Of a stretch of 64,000 bases of DNA, positions 50,493 to 58,436 are shown piece by piece; position 1 is the first letter of the stretch, and every line of letters starts with the position of its first letter. Below the pieces are notes generated by a model. It searched no databases. It was not told the DNA's origin and saw nothing but the letters and a program-made list of their open reading frames with translations. Origin of the DNA: Mucilaginibacter dorajii (lineage in GTDB: Bacteria > Bacteroidota > Bacteroidia > Sphingobacteriales > Sphingobacteriaceae); assembly GCF_024808255.1 (NCBI RefSeq), contig NZ_JANTYS010000004.1, positions 186,001 through 250,000 on the forward strand, read 5' to 3'. Made by a program: the position numbers and the translations under genes.

Positions 50493-51081
50493 ATGTGATT
50501 TCAGATGTGCAGATTTCAGATATGCAAATGTGCAGATTTTGGCCGGTTGATTTTTTGATTATGCTGATTTCGTTGATATGTTTTTTGGTCTGAACCGGGA
50601 TTAAACAGATTTATCAGATTAACAGGATTTTGATATTTGAATCCTGCTAATCAAGGCTCAGGCATTATAATTATAGTATACATGGTATCAAAGAAGAGAA
50701 TTAAAGAAACCGATAAAACGGGCAAGCCTTGGGGGAGTGGGCTTAGCGGTTAAACCAGTTGATAACAATATCCAGTCTTGATCTTTTTAAAACATCAAGC
50801 CAAAAACGGTGTACATGCAATGATTTCATGGTTTTTAACATTTTTTAACACTTTCAGTTATACTATAACTTTTTAATTAGGGAAATATTGTATCAGTTCA
50901 TGGTTGATGGTTCATAGATCATGGTGACAGAGGAGTTCATGGGGAATAGTCGCTACTAATTGATTTTGATTATTCGGGTAAATAAAGTGCTATTAAATGG
51001 GTGATATTTTGCTGCCATGAACTATGAACAATGATCTATGAACCATCAACCATGATCTATTGAACTATCAGCAAAAACCTA
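50493..51081. repeat. Gap before valS rich in repeats
   Basis: Three repeat types lie here: CAGATGTGCAGATTTCAG words at 50505-50540; a hairpin GATTAACAGGATT / AATCCTGCTAATC at 50617-50652, whose left flank recurs inverted near 62530; and perfect 25-bp inverted repeats at 50898-50922 and 51031-51055. No gene was recognised. Confidence 0.85.
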
Positions 51082-51113
51082 TTTGCTATCAACCCTTAAC
51101 AATCGTATTTTTG
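51082..51113 (+). promoter_or_regulatory. valS promoter
   Basis: TTTG at 51082-51085, 20-bp spacer, TATTTTTG at 51106-51113: the best full match in the window. The ATG is 6 nt after the box. Confidence 0.8.
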
Positions 51114-51119
51114 CGCGTT

Positions 51120-53801
51120 ATGAGTATTTCTAAAACATATCTACCCAAAGAAACCGAGGATAAATGGTACAGTTACTGGTTAAAGCACAACTTTTTTAAA
51201 AGTGTGCCCGATGAGCGCGAGCCTTATACCATAGTCATTCCGCCGCCAAACGTTACCGGGGTTTTGCACATGGGGCATATGTTAAACAATACCATACAGG
51301 ATGTATTGGTACGCCGCGCCCGTATGAAAGGGAAAAACGCCTGCTGGGTTCCCGGTACAGATCATGCCAGTATAGCCACCGAAGCTAAGGTGGTCGCCAT
51401 GCTTAAAGAGCGCGGCATCAGCAAAAAAGACCTTACCCGCCCCGAGTTTTTAACTTATGCCTGGGAGTGGAAAGAAAAATACGGTGGTATTATCCTGGAT
51501 CAGCTTAAAAAATTAGGTGCCTCATGCGATTGGGACCGCACCAAATTCACCATGGACGAGGAACTATCCGAAGCCGTAATTGATACGTTCATCCACCTGT
51601 ATAAAAAAGGCCTCATTTACCGCGGCGTACGCATGGTAAACTGGGACCCGCAGGGTAAAACCGCGGTGAGCGATGAGGAAGTTATCAGGAAGGAAATAAA
51701 TCAGAAGCTTTATTATATAAACTATGAAGTTGTGAGTTCTGAGTTTTTAGTTTTGAGTGAAAAAGAGACTCAAAACTCAAAACTTAAAACTCAGAGCTAT
51801 CTTACCATAGCCACCACCCGCCCGGAAACTATTATGGCCGATGCGGCTATCTGCATTAACCCTAATGACGAGCGGTATGTGCATTTGCATGGCAAGCGCG
51901 TATTTATTCCGCTGATTAACCGCGAGATCCCGGTGATACTGGATGAGTACGTTACCATGGATTTTGGTACCGGCTGTTTGAAGGTTACCCCGGCGCATGA
52001 TTTAAATGACTATGAGCTTGGTCAAAAACATAACCTGCCTGTTATTGATATTTTAAATGACGATGGCACGCTGAACGAAAAAGCGCAGATTTTGGTTGGT
52101 GAAGACCGCTTTATCGCCCGTAAAAAAATTGCTGTGTTGCTTGAAGAAGCAGGAGCATTGGCCAAGGTAGAGGATTATAAATCACAAATTGGTTTTAGCG
52201 AACGTACCGACGCCGTTATTGAGCCTAAACTATCAATGCAATGGTTTTGCAAAATGGGCGAAATGGCTAAACCAGCCTTAGAATATGTGTTGGACGGTGA
52301 AGTAAAGCTTATTCCCGAAAAGTTCATTAACACATACCGTCATTGGATGGAAAACGTGCGCGATTGGAATATCAGCCGTCAACTTTGGTGGGGACAGCAA
52401 ATTCCGGCCTGGTATTTACCAAACGGCGAATTTGTTATCGCTAAAAATATTGAAGAAGCGCTCAAAGAAGCTCAGCTCAAAACTCAAAACTCACAACTCA
52501 CTACTGCCGATTTAACCCGGGATCCTGATGTTGTTGATACCTGGTTTTCATCGTGGCTGTGGCCGATCTCAGTTTTCGACGGATTTAAAGATCCCAACAA
52601 TGCCGATATCAACTATTACTACCCAACCAACGACCTGGTAACCGCTCCCGAGATCCTGTTTTTCTGGGTAGCGAGGATGATTATGGCCGGGCACGAGTTT
52701 AGGGGCGCGGCACCGTTTAAAAACGTTTACCTAACCGGTATCGTAAGGGATAAACTGGGCCGTAAAATGTCGAAATCATTGGGTAACTCGCCAGATCCTT
52801 TGGAACTGATAGAACAGTATGGTGCCGATGGTGTGCGTGTAGGTATGTTGCTATGCTCACCGGCCGGTAACGATTTGATGTTTGATGTAAGCTACTGCGA
52901 ACAAGGCCGTAATTTTGCCAACAAGATTTGGAATGCGTTCAAGCTGATTAAAGGCTGGGAGGTTGATAGCAGCCTTGCCAACCCTAATGAAATAGCCATT
53001 GAATGGTTTGGCAGCCGCTTTAACCAGGCCCTGGGCGAAATTGAAGATAACTTTACACAGTACCGTTTATCAGAAGCTTTAATGGCCACGTACAAGCTGG
53101 TTTGGGACGATTACTGCGCCTGGTACCTGGAAATGATTAAGCCTGCCTACCAACAGCCAATTGACGCGGTTACCTATAACGCAACTGTTGCTTACTTTGA
53201 AAACATCCTCAAAATACTGCATCCTTTTATGCCTTTCCTTACCGAGGAATTATGGCACGATGAATTGTTTGGGGAAAGGGATACTTTAGACTGTTGCATT
53301 GTTGCGCAATTGCCAAATATTGGGGAAATAAATACTCAGTTGTTAACTGAGGTTGAGGTGGTTAAAGTAATTCTTACTCAAATCAGGAATATTCGTCAAA
53401 CAAAACAGATCTCGCCAAAAGACGCGCTTGAACTTTCGTATAAGTCAAATTCGGGCATAAACTATCAGCAGTACCAGGCAATTATAGCCAAGCTGGGCAA
53501 TATCAGCACGTTTACAGCGGTTAACGATAAGGTTTTAGGTGCGGTCAATTTTCTTGCCTTAACCGATGAATTTTTTATACCCCTGAATGAAAATATTGAT
53601 CCGGTAGCGGAGTGTGCCAGGCTGAATAAGGAAAAGGATTACCTTTTGGGCTTCCTTAAGTCTGTTAATGCCAAGTTGGGTAACGAACGTTTCATGGCCA
53701 ATGCCAAGCCCGAAGTTATAGAAATAGAACTACGCAAAAAGGCCGATGCAGAGGCCAAACTACAAATCATCGAACAAAACCTTGTTGATTTGGCTTGCTA
53801 A
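51120..53801 (+). CDS. valS: Valyl-tRNA synthetase with repeat-derived insertions
   Basis: 893 residues from the ATG at 51120. HIGH motif HMGH at 50-53, KMSKS at 549-553, editing-domain marker TIATTRPETIMADAA, and a C-terminal coiled-coil arm (LNKEKDYLLGFLKSVNAKLGNERF). Two segments have no place in the family. The first, about residues 206-226 (VSSEFLVLSEKETQNSKLK), is encoded by a palindromic CTCAAAACTC repeat. The second, around residues 451-461 (QLKTQNSQLTT), is encoded by a half repeat. Both preserve the frame and lie between conserved blocks, probably in surface loops. A start at 51060 would span the promoter and is rejected; the mRNA is probably leaderless. Confidence 0.96.
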   Translation: MSISKTYLPKETEDKWYSYWLKHNFFKSVPDEREPYTIVIPPPNVTGVLHMGHMLNNTIQDVLVRRARMKGKNACWVPGTDHASIATEAKVVAMLKERGISKKDLTRPEFLTYAWEWKEKYGGIILDQLKKLGASCDWDRTKFTMDEELSEAVIDTFIHLYKKGLIYRGVRMVNWDPQGKTAVSDEEVIRKEINQKLYYINYEVVSSEFLVLSEKETQNSKLKTQSYLTIATTRPETIMADAAICINPNDERYVHLHGKRVFIPLINREIPVILDEYVTMDFGTGCLKVTPAHDLNDYELGQKHNLPVIDILNDDGTLNEKAQILVGEDRFIARKKIAVLLEEAGALAKVEDYKSQIGFSERTDAVIEPKLSMQWFCKMGEMAKPALEYVLDGEVKLIPEKFINTYRHWMENVRDWNISRQLWWGQQIPAWYLPNGEFVIAKNIEEALKEAQLKTQNSQLTTADLTRDPDVVDTWFSSWLWPISVFDGFKDPNNADINYYYPTNDLVTAPEILFFWVARMIMAGHEFRGAAPFKNVYLTGIVRDKLGRKMSKSLGNSPDPLELIEQYGADGVRVGMLLCSPAGNDLMFDVSYCEQGRNFANKIWNAFKLIKGWEVDSSLANPNEIAIEWFGSRFNQALGEIEDNFTQYRLSEALMATYKLVWDDYCAWYLEMIKPAYQQPIDAVTYNATVAYFENILKILHPFMPFLTEELWHDELFGERDTLDCCIVAQLPNIGEINTQLLTEVEVVKVILTQIRNIRQTKQISPKDALELSYKSNSGINYQQYQAIIAKLGNISTFTAVNDKVLGAVNFLALTDEFFIPLNENIDPVAECARLNKEKDYLLGFLKSVNAKLGNERFMANAKPEVIEIELRKKADAEAKLQIIEQNLVDLAC
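51737..51797. repeat. Palindromic CTCAAAACTC repeat inside valS
   Basis: Left arm TTCTGAGTTTTTAGTTTTGA at 51737-51757, right arm CTCAAAACTTAAAACTCAGA to 51797. It encodes about 20 extra residues. Confidence 0.85.
52471..52503. repeat. CTCAAAACTC half repeat inside valS
   Basis: CTCAGCTCAAAACTCAAAAC and the following TCACAACTCAC match the right arm of the family. Confidence 0.75.
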
Positions 53802-53819
53802 TTGCTTTTGTAATTGGCT

Positions 53820-53882
53820 CTTTGTACATGATGTTTAAAACGGCCCGTAATGCAGGGTTGTATTTAAACATCATGTGCAAAG
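53820..53882 (+). promoter_or_regulatory. 20-bp RNA stem ahead of the hybrid kinase
   Basis: CTTTGTACATGATGTTTAAA (53820-53839) pairs over its whole length with TTTAAACATCATGTGCAAAG (53863-53882); the only non-Watson-Crick pair is U-G in plus-strand RNA. Loop of 23 nt. It ends 6 nt before the start codon, with no T run, so it is not a normal terminator. Confidence 0.75.
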
Positions 53883-53888
53883 AAGTCA

Positions 53889-55706
53889 ATGAAATTCATG
53901 GGTAAAAAAGTAAGTTTTTTTAACTTTTCAATAAGCCAGATTTTGTTCAAGGATCAGCCGTTCCTTGACCAGGCTCGTATTCGTCTTCTTTTTTTTGGTT
54001 TTCCGCTGGTGTTTGTGGCACTTGGTGCTATTCTTTTAAGTGTTTATTTCCAGGGCCAGCTACTGTTGGCTTATACAGCTGCGGGCCTTATGGTTTGCGT
54101 TGCCGCTTTATTTAAGTTTTTAACTTATCGGCCCAACTGGCGGTTGATATCCCATTTATTGCTAAGTGCAGGCACCATTGTTAATATCACCGTGGTGTAT
54201 TTTACGGTACAAACTGTTAATATTGTTACCATACAGGTTATCATATTGGTTATTGTTTTTAGCTATTACATGCTTGGGCAAACCGGCGGGTTGGTATATT
54301 CCCTGCTGAACACCATACCGGTACTTATTTTTATGATCATTGAGTTTACCAAAGGTTATGTAATTAATATAAAGCCCGATAGGATAGATCAGTCAACCAT
54401 TATCATTACCCTGTTTGCTAATTTTATACTGCTCATATTTATCCACAGTCATTTTTATACAGCTTTTTTAAAGAACATAAAGCAGCTAAAAGACGGTGCC
54501 AGGGAGCAGGAAGAACTTAACGCCAGGCTTAATGTGGCTATTGAAAAGGCCGAAAAATCAACTCATGCCAAATCCGAATTTCTTTCAACCATGTCGCATG
54601 AGATCCGTACGCCACTTAACGCGGTAATTGGCATGAGCAACCTGCTTATGATGAACAATCCAAGAAACGATCAAAAAGAAAACCTGGAGATTCTTAAGTT
54701 TTCGGCCAGCAACTTGCTTGCGGTTGTAAACGATGTGCTGGATTTTAATAAAATAGAATCGGGTAGGCTGGTGTTCGAAAACATTCGCTTTAACCTGGTT
54801 GAGCTAATGCATAATATCTGTGGCGCGTCGATCATCAAAGCCGAAGAAAAAGGGCTTTTGTTTAAGCTGGATATTGACAGCTCGTTAAAAAATAAGATAC
54901 TTTTTGGCGACCCTACCCGTATCACCCAAATTATTTATAACCTGGTTAGCAATGCCATAAAATTTACCGCAAAAGGTAACATATGGGTAAGGGTAACCTG
55001 TTTTGAAGACCGCCACAATACCGTTACCGTTAAGTTTTCAATAAAAGATACCGGCATAGGTATTGAAGAGCATAACCTGAGTACCATATTTGAACCCTTT
55101 ACGCAGGAGTCGTTAACCACCACCCGGCAGTACGGCGGCACCGGGCTGGGTTTGGCCATTGTAAAACGCCTGCTTGATTTGCAAGGCTTGCATATGGATG
55201 TAAGCAGCAAAATGGGCAAAGGATCTGAGTTCTCATTTGCGATGGAGTTTCCGGTATCAACAGAAATAGTGGTAGATAAACCGGTTGTTGCTACTGTAAA
55301 ATCACAAACAGAAGAGCCGGAAGGTTTGGCTTGCGTAAGGATGCTTATTGCCGAAGATAATATGGTGAACGTTATGCTGATGAAGAAGCTGCTCTCTAAA
55401 TGGAAAATTATCCCAACCATTGCCGAGAATGGTATGCGCGCGGTGGAATTAATGCAATACGGTAACTTTGATATTATACTCATGGACCTGCAAATGCCCG
55501 TAATGAACGGACTTGATGCCGCCATGGAGATCAGGAAAATGGCCGATCCTAAAAAATCCGGGATCCCTATTATTGCTTTAACCGCTTCGGCTTTGATGGA
55601 TATCAAAGAAAAAATTTATGAAGCCGGTATGAACGATTATGTATCAAAACCGTTTAAACCAGATGAGCTTCTCCAAAAAATACAGCATTTTGTAATGGTG
55701 GCCTAA
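53889..55706 (+). CDS. Hybrid sensor histidine kinase/response regulator
   Basis: 605 residues. Six membrane helices fill residues ~30-190 without a large outside loop. A HisKA domain has H237 (FLSTMSHEIRTPLNAVIG), then the ATPase domain (NLVSNAIKFTAKG, DTGIGIE, GGTGLGLAI), then a receiver domain with D533 (IILMDLQMPVMNG). The phosphate is thus passed inside the protein; no partner with an HPt domain is nearby. It begins 6 nt after a strong hairpin. Its stop overlaps by four bases the end of the convergent HsdR_N-like gene. Confidence 0.94.
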   Translation: MKFMGKKVSFFNFSISQILFKDQPFLDQARIRLLFFGFPLVFVALGAILLSVYFQGQLLLAYTAAGLMVCVAALFKFLTYRPNWRLISHLLLSAGTIVNITVVYFTVQTVNIVTIQVIILVIVFSYYMLGQTGGLVYSLLNTIPVLIFMIIEFTKGYVINIKPDRIDQSTIIITLFANFILLIFIHSHFYTAFLKNIKQLKDGAREQEELNARLNVAIEKAEKSTHAKSEFLSTMSHEIRTPLNAVIGMSNLLMMNNPRNDQKENLEILKFSASNLLAVVNDVLDFNKIESGRLVFENIRFNLVELMHNICGASIIKAEEKGLLFKLDIDSSLKNKILFGDPTRITQIIYNLVSNAIKFTAKGNIWVRVTCFEDRHNTVTVKFSIKDTGIGIEEHNLSTIFEPFTQESLTTTRQYGGTGLGLAIVKRLLDLQGLHMDVSSKMGKGSEFSFAMEFPVSTEIVVDKPVVATVKSQTEEPEGLACVRMLIAEDNMVNVMLMKKLLSKWKIIPTIAENGMRAVELMQYGNFDIILMDLQMPVMNGLDAAMEIRKMADPKKSGIPIIALTASALMDIKEKIYEAGMNDYVSKPFKPDELLQKIQHFVMVA

Positions 55707-56170
55707 ACGGGCTTGCTATAGGCCGGTAAATCTTCAATAAACTTATATTCCCGCTTTTGCTGATCAATAATACAATAGTAATGCTGCAGGCCGTTGCTCA
55801 CTGCCAGTAACGATACCTTGTGTACCATATTATACCGGGCAACCTGGTCAAACGTTTTTTGATCGATAGTTACCGATGGGGCTTTACACTCCACTATCAA
55901 AATGCGTTCACCAACGCTGTTAAATACCACAATATCTGTACGCTTTTGCAGCCCGTTTAGCTTAAGGCCACCCTCAAGCCTGATGAGCGAACGCGGATAG
56001 TTTTTTTGTTTAATTAAATATTGTACAAAATGCTGCCTTACCCATTCCTCGGGTGTAAGGATGATGGTTTTTTTGCGAATCTCATCAAATAAAGAAAGCT
56101 GCCCGTTGCCGTCATCGCTTATTTTAAAAGGATAGGGAGGGAGGTTAAGGGGTGGTAGAATTGAAGTCAA
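55703..56170 (-). CDS. HsdR N-terminal-like nuclease-fold protein
   Basis: About 152 residues, the single-domain form of the type I restriction HsdR N-terminus. The PD-(D/E)xK core is visible as the aspartate in KRTDIVVFNSVGERILIVECKAP (D...ECK). NLPPYPFKI near the start and RQHFVQYLIKQKNYPRSLIRLEGGL are typical. No methylase or specificity genes are near, so it is not a working restriction system; this protein is commonly found next to holA in Bacteroidota (from memory). The frame has only a TTG start at 56170, inside a -7 box TAATTTTG; an ATT at 56161-56159, 6 nt after the box, is a possible true start. Confidence 0.82.
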   Translation of the reverse strand: MTSILPPLNLPPYPFKISDDGNGQLSLFDEIRKKTIILTPEEWVRQHFVQYLIKQKNYPRSLIRLEGGLKLNGLQKRTDIVVFNSVGERILIVECKAPSVTIDQKTFDQVARYNMVHKVSLLAVSNGLQHYYCIIDQQKREYKFIEDLPAYSKPV

Positions 56171-56195
56171 AATTAAAAATTAAAAAGTCAAAAAT
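56166..56195 (-). promoter_or_regulatory. Left arm of repeat with outward -7 box TAATTTTG
   Basis: GTCAAAA-(TTAAAAA)x2-GTCAAAAAT. On the minus strand it holds TAATTTTG (56168-56175) pointing to the HsdR_N-like gene. Confidence 0.55.
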
Positions 56196-56264
56196 AGCTT
56201 CGCAAGGCGGCTATTGGGTTGTAAAAATCGTCATTGCTTTGTGCTTATCCACAACAAGTTCACC

Positions 56265-56348
56265 ATGTCATTACGAGGAACGAAGCAATCTCATGCTCTA
56301 CAGGGCCGACTTGCATAGTTCGCGATTGCTTCGTTCCTCGCAATGACA
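56265..56348. repeat. GTCATTACGAGGAACGAAGC palindromic element, copy 2
   Basis: Arms at 56265-56290 and 56324-56348. The loop matches the 35552 copy almost fully; one arm pair changed from C-G to A-T on both sides. Confidence 0.93.
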
Positions 56349-56513
56349 TAATTTTATATGGTTATTGCCCGTTAGCAATATGTTAATTATGCCAAAAATA
56401 AGAATGATTAACGGCAAGCCTTCATGCAATTCAAACTTTACTTTCCACATTTGAAATATAGCAGCGTTTTACCACAACCTTTTCTTTAATTTTGAATATT
56501 GAACCAGAAAGTC

Positions 56514-56536
56514 ATTTTTGACTTTTTAATTTTGAC
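56514..56536 (+). promoter_or_regulatory. Right arm of repeat with -7 box TAATTTTG of holA
   Basis: Inverted copy of 56166-56195 with one TTAAAAA unit less. It carries TAATTTTG at 56527-56534, 14 nt before the holA ATG. Confidence 0.55.
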
Positions 56537-56548
56537 TTTTGAATTAAA

Positions 56549-57568
56549 ATGACCGCTGCCGAGATAATTAAGGATATTAAAAACCGCAAATACAAACCCG
56601 TGTACCTGCTGCACGGCGAAGAGCCTTATTTTATTGATGTAGTGGGCAACCATATTGAGCATAACCTGCTTAGCGATGCCGAGAAGGGTTTTAACCAAAC
56701 CGTAGTGTACGGCAAGGATACCGATATTATGACCGTGCTTAACGCCGCTAAGCGCTATCCCATGATGGCCGATTACCAGGTTGTTATGGTAAAAGAGGCC
56801 CAGGACATGAAATGGGGTAAGGATGACGATAAAAAAGGCATGGATCCCTTGCTTAGCTATCTTGAAAAACCGCTGCCGAGCACCATCCTGGTGTTTTGCT
56901 ACAAGTACGGCAAGTTTGATAAGCGCAAAAAAACATATAAGGCTATTGATAAAAACGGGCTCGTGTTTGAATCGGCACCGTTGTATGATAGTAAGATACC
57001 GGCCTGGATAGAAGGTTTTATCAGCGACAAGGGTTATAAGATAAGTACGCAGGCCTCGGCAATGTTATCCGAGTACCTGGGTAACGATCTTTCAAAAATT
57101 GCTAACGAGCTTGAAAAACTGATGCTTAATGTTGCTGCCGGGCAGGAAATCACCCTGAAACATGTACAGGATAACATCGGCATTAGCAAAGAGTATAATG
57201 TATTTGAGCTGCAAACCGCGCTGGGTAAAAAGGATGCTTTTAAGGTTAACCAGATCATTAATTACTTTGAGGCCAATCCTAAAAATAACCCCATTGTACT
57301 GGTGCTGGGCAACCTCAATAATTTTTTCAGCAAGGTGCTGGCCTACCATTACATCAAAGATAAATCGCAGCAAAACCTGGCGCGCGAGCTGGGCGTAAAT
57401 CCCTATTTTGTGAAAGATTATGAGCTGGCGGGTCGCAGTTATAATTACCCCAAAACCATGCAGATCATCAGCTACCTGCGCGAGTATGATTTAAAGAGCA
57501 AAGGTGTTGACTCGCTTGCGCCACACGGCGAGTTGATGAAGGAACTGATGTTTAAAATACTGCATTAA
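56549..57568 (+). CDS. holA: DNA polymerase III subunit delta
   Basis: 339 residues. HolA opens the sliding clamp within the clamp loader. The N-terminal AAA-like domain begins KYKPVYLLHGEEPYFIDVVGNHIE and includes YPMMADYQVVMVKEAQDMKW; the middle and C-terminal helical domains include SEYLGNDLSKIANELEKLML and LGNLNNFFSKVLAYHY. As usual for delta, no Walker A motif is present. Essential gene, with its promoter apparently in a repeat arm. Confidence 0.95.
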   Translation: MTAAEIIKDIKNRKYKPVYLLHGEEPYFIDVVGNHIEHNLLSDAEKGFNQTVVYGKDTDIMTVLNAAKRYPMMADYQVVMVKEAQDMKWGKDDDKKGMDPLLSYLEKPLPSTILVFCYKYGKFDKRKKTYKAIDKNGLVFESAPLYDSKIPAWIEGFISDKGYKISTQASAMLSEYLGNDLSKIANELEKLMLNVAAGQEITLKHVQDNIGISKEYNVFELQTALGKKDAFKVNQIINYFEANPKNNPIVLVLGNLNNFFSKVLAYHYIKDKSQQNLARELGVNPYFVKDYELAGRSYNYPKTMQIISYLREYDLKSKGVDSLAPHGELMKELMFKILH

Positions 57569-57849
57569 TTATCCCTTAAACACGTTTTTGCAGCTTTAAA
57601 CTAAGTAACATTTTTGTTAGGTGTATCATATGGCTGCGTAGCCCCGTAGTGGTATGCATTTGTTTGAAAATGCCCTTTTTAGCCAGATTTAAAGGTTTTT
57701 TGCTGTCGCGATCTTGAGGCTTCCACTTGTGTAAAGAACTATTTACATTGTAACAAAATTAACCGGTAATTTAATTTCTTATGTTCACTTAACGAAAGCA
57801 GCCTGCACTGTTTCCGAAGTATGATATAAACATAAAAATTAAAAAAATT

Positions 57850-58407
57850 ATGATTCTTCTATTCTGCGGATTATCAGGTGCAGGTAAAACAACATTAGCC
57901 AAAAATGTTGCAACCGAATTGACAGAGCTTGGCGTAAGGACCGAGATCATTGATGGCGACGAATACCGGAGCGAGATCTGCAGGGATCTTGGCTTCAGTA
58001 AGGCAGATCGCTGCGAAAATATCAGGCGTTTGGGCTTTGTGGCCAGCCGGTTTTCGGCACATGGAATTGTTACTATCGTAAGCGCTATAAACCCCTACGA
58101 GGAAATGCGCCGCGAACTGACCGAAAAGTACGATCATGTAAATGTTGTGCATATTGATTGCCCGGTTAAACAACTCATTAGCCGCGATACCAAGGGGCTT
58201 TATAAAAAGGCTTTTTTGCCCGATGGACATCCCGATAAACTAAAAAACCTTACGGGTATCAACGCCCGGTTTGACGTGCCCTACGAGCCTGACCTGTATA
58301 TCAATACAAGCGAAAGCACCGTGCAGGAAAGTACCTCATCGTTGCTGTATTTTATTTTAAATAACCTGCACCCTGTTGAGCCGGTTAAATATAAAGCAGC
58401 TAACTAA
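57850..58407 (+). CDS. cysC: Adenylyl-sulfate (APS) kinase
   Basis: 185 residues. APS kinase adds a 3'-phosphate to APS and so makes PAPS, the sulfate donor. The P-loop is GLSGAGKTT (residues 7-15); IIDGDEYRSEICRDLGFSKADRCENIRRLG is the APS-binding region, with GLYKKA and NLTGINARFDVPYEPDLYI later on, as in the family. No ATP sulfurylase or PAPS reductase gene is within the window. The next gene, 29 bp or more downstream, is a sulfotransferase, so the product is probably used for sulfation rather than cysteine synthesis. Confidence 0.94.
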   Translation: MILLFCGLSGAGKTTLAKNVATELTELGVRTEIIDGDEYRSEICRDLGFSKADRCENIRRLGFVASRFSAHGIVTIVSAINPYEEMRRELTEKYDHVNVVHIDCPVKQLISRDTKGLYKKAFLPDGHPDKLKNLTGINARFDVPYEPDLYINTSESTVQESTSSLLYFILNNLHPVEPVKYKAAN

Positions 58408-58436
58408 AATTATTCAAAAGGATACATCATGTTTTG

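Larger units (their letters stand above)
56171..56548. repeat. 378-bp gap with nested inverted repeats
   Basis: Outer arms at 56166-56195 and 56514-56536 enclose a GTCATTACGAGGAACGAAGC palindromic element at 56265-56348. The remainder (56350-56510) shows no gene. Confidence 0.85.

Noticed and set aside
55703..56170. Idea of a restriction-modification system
   Set aside because: Only the HsdR N-terminal nuclease-like domain is present; no helicase, methylase or specificity gene is nearby, and the neighbour is holA.
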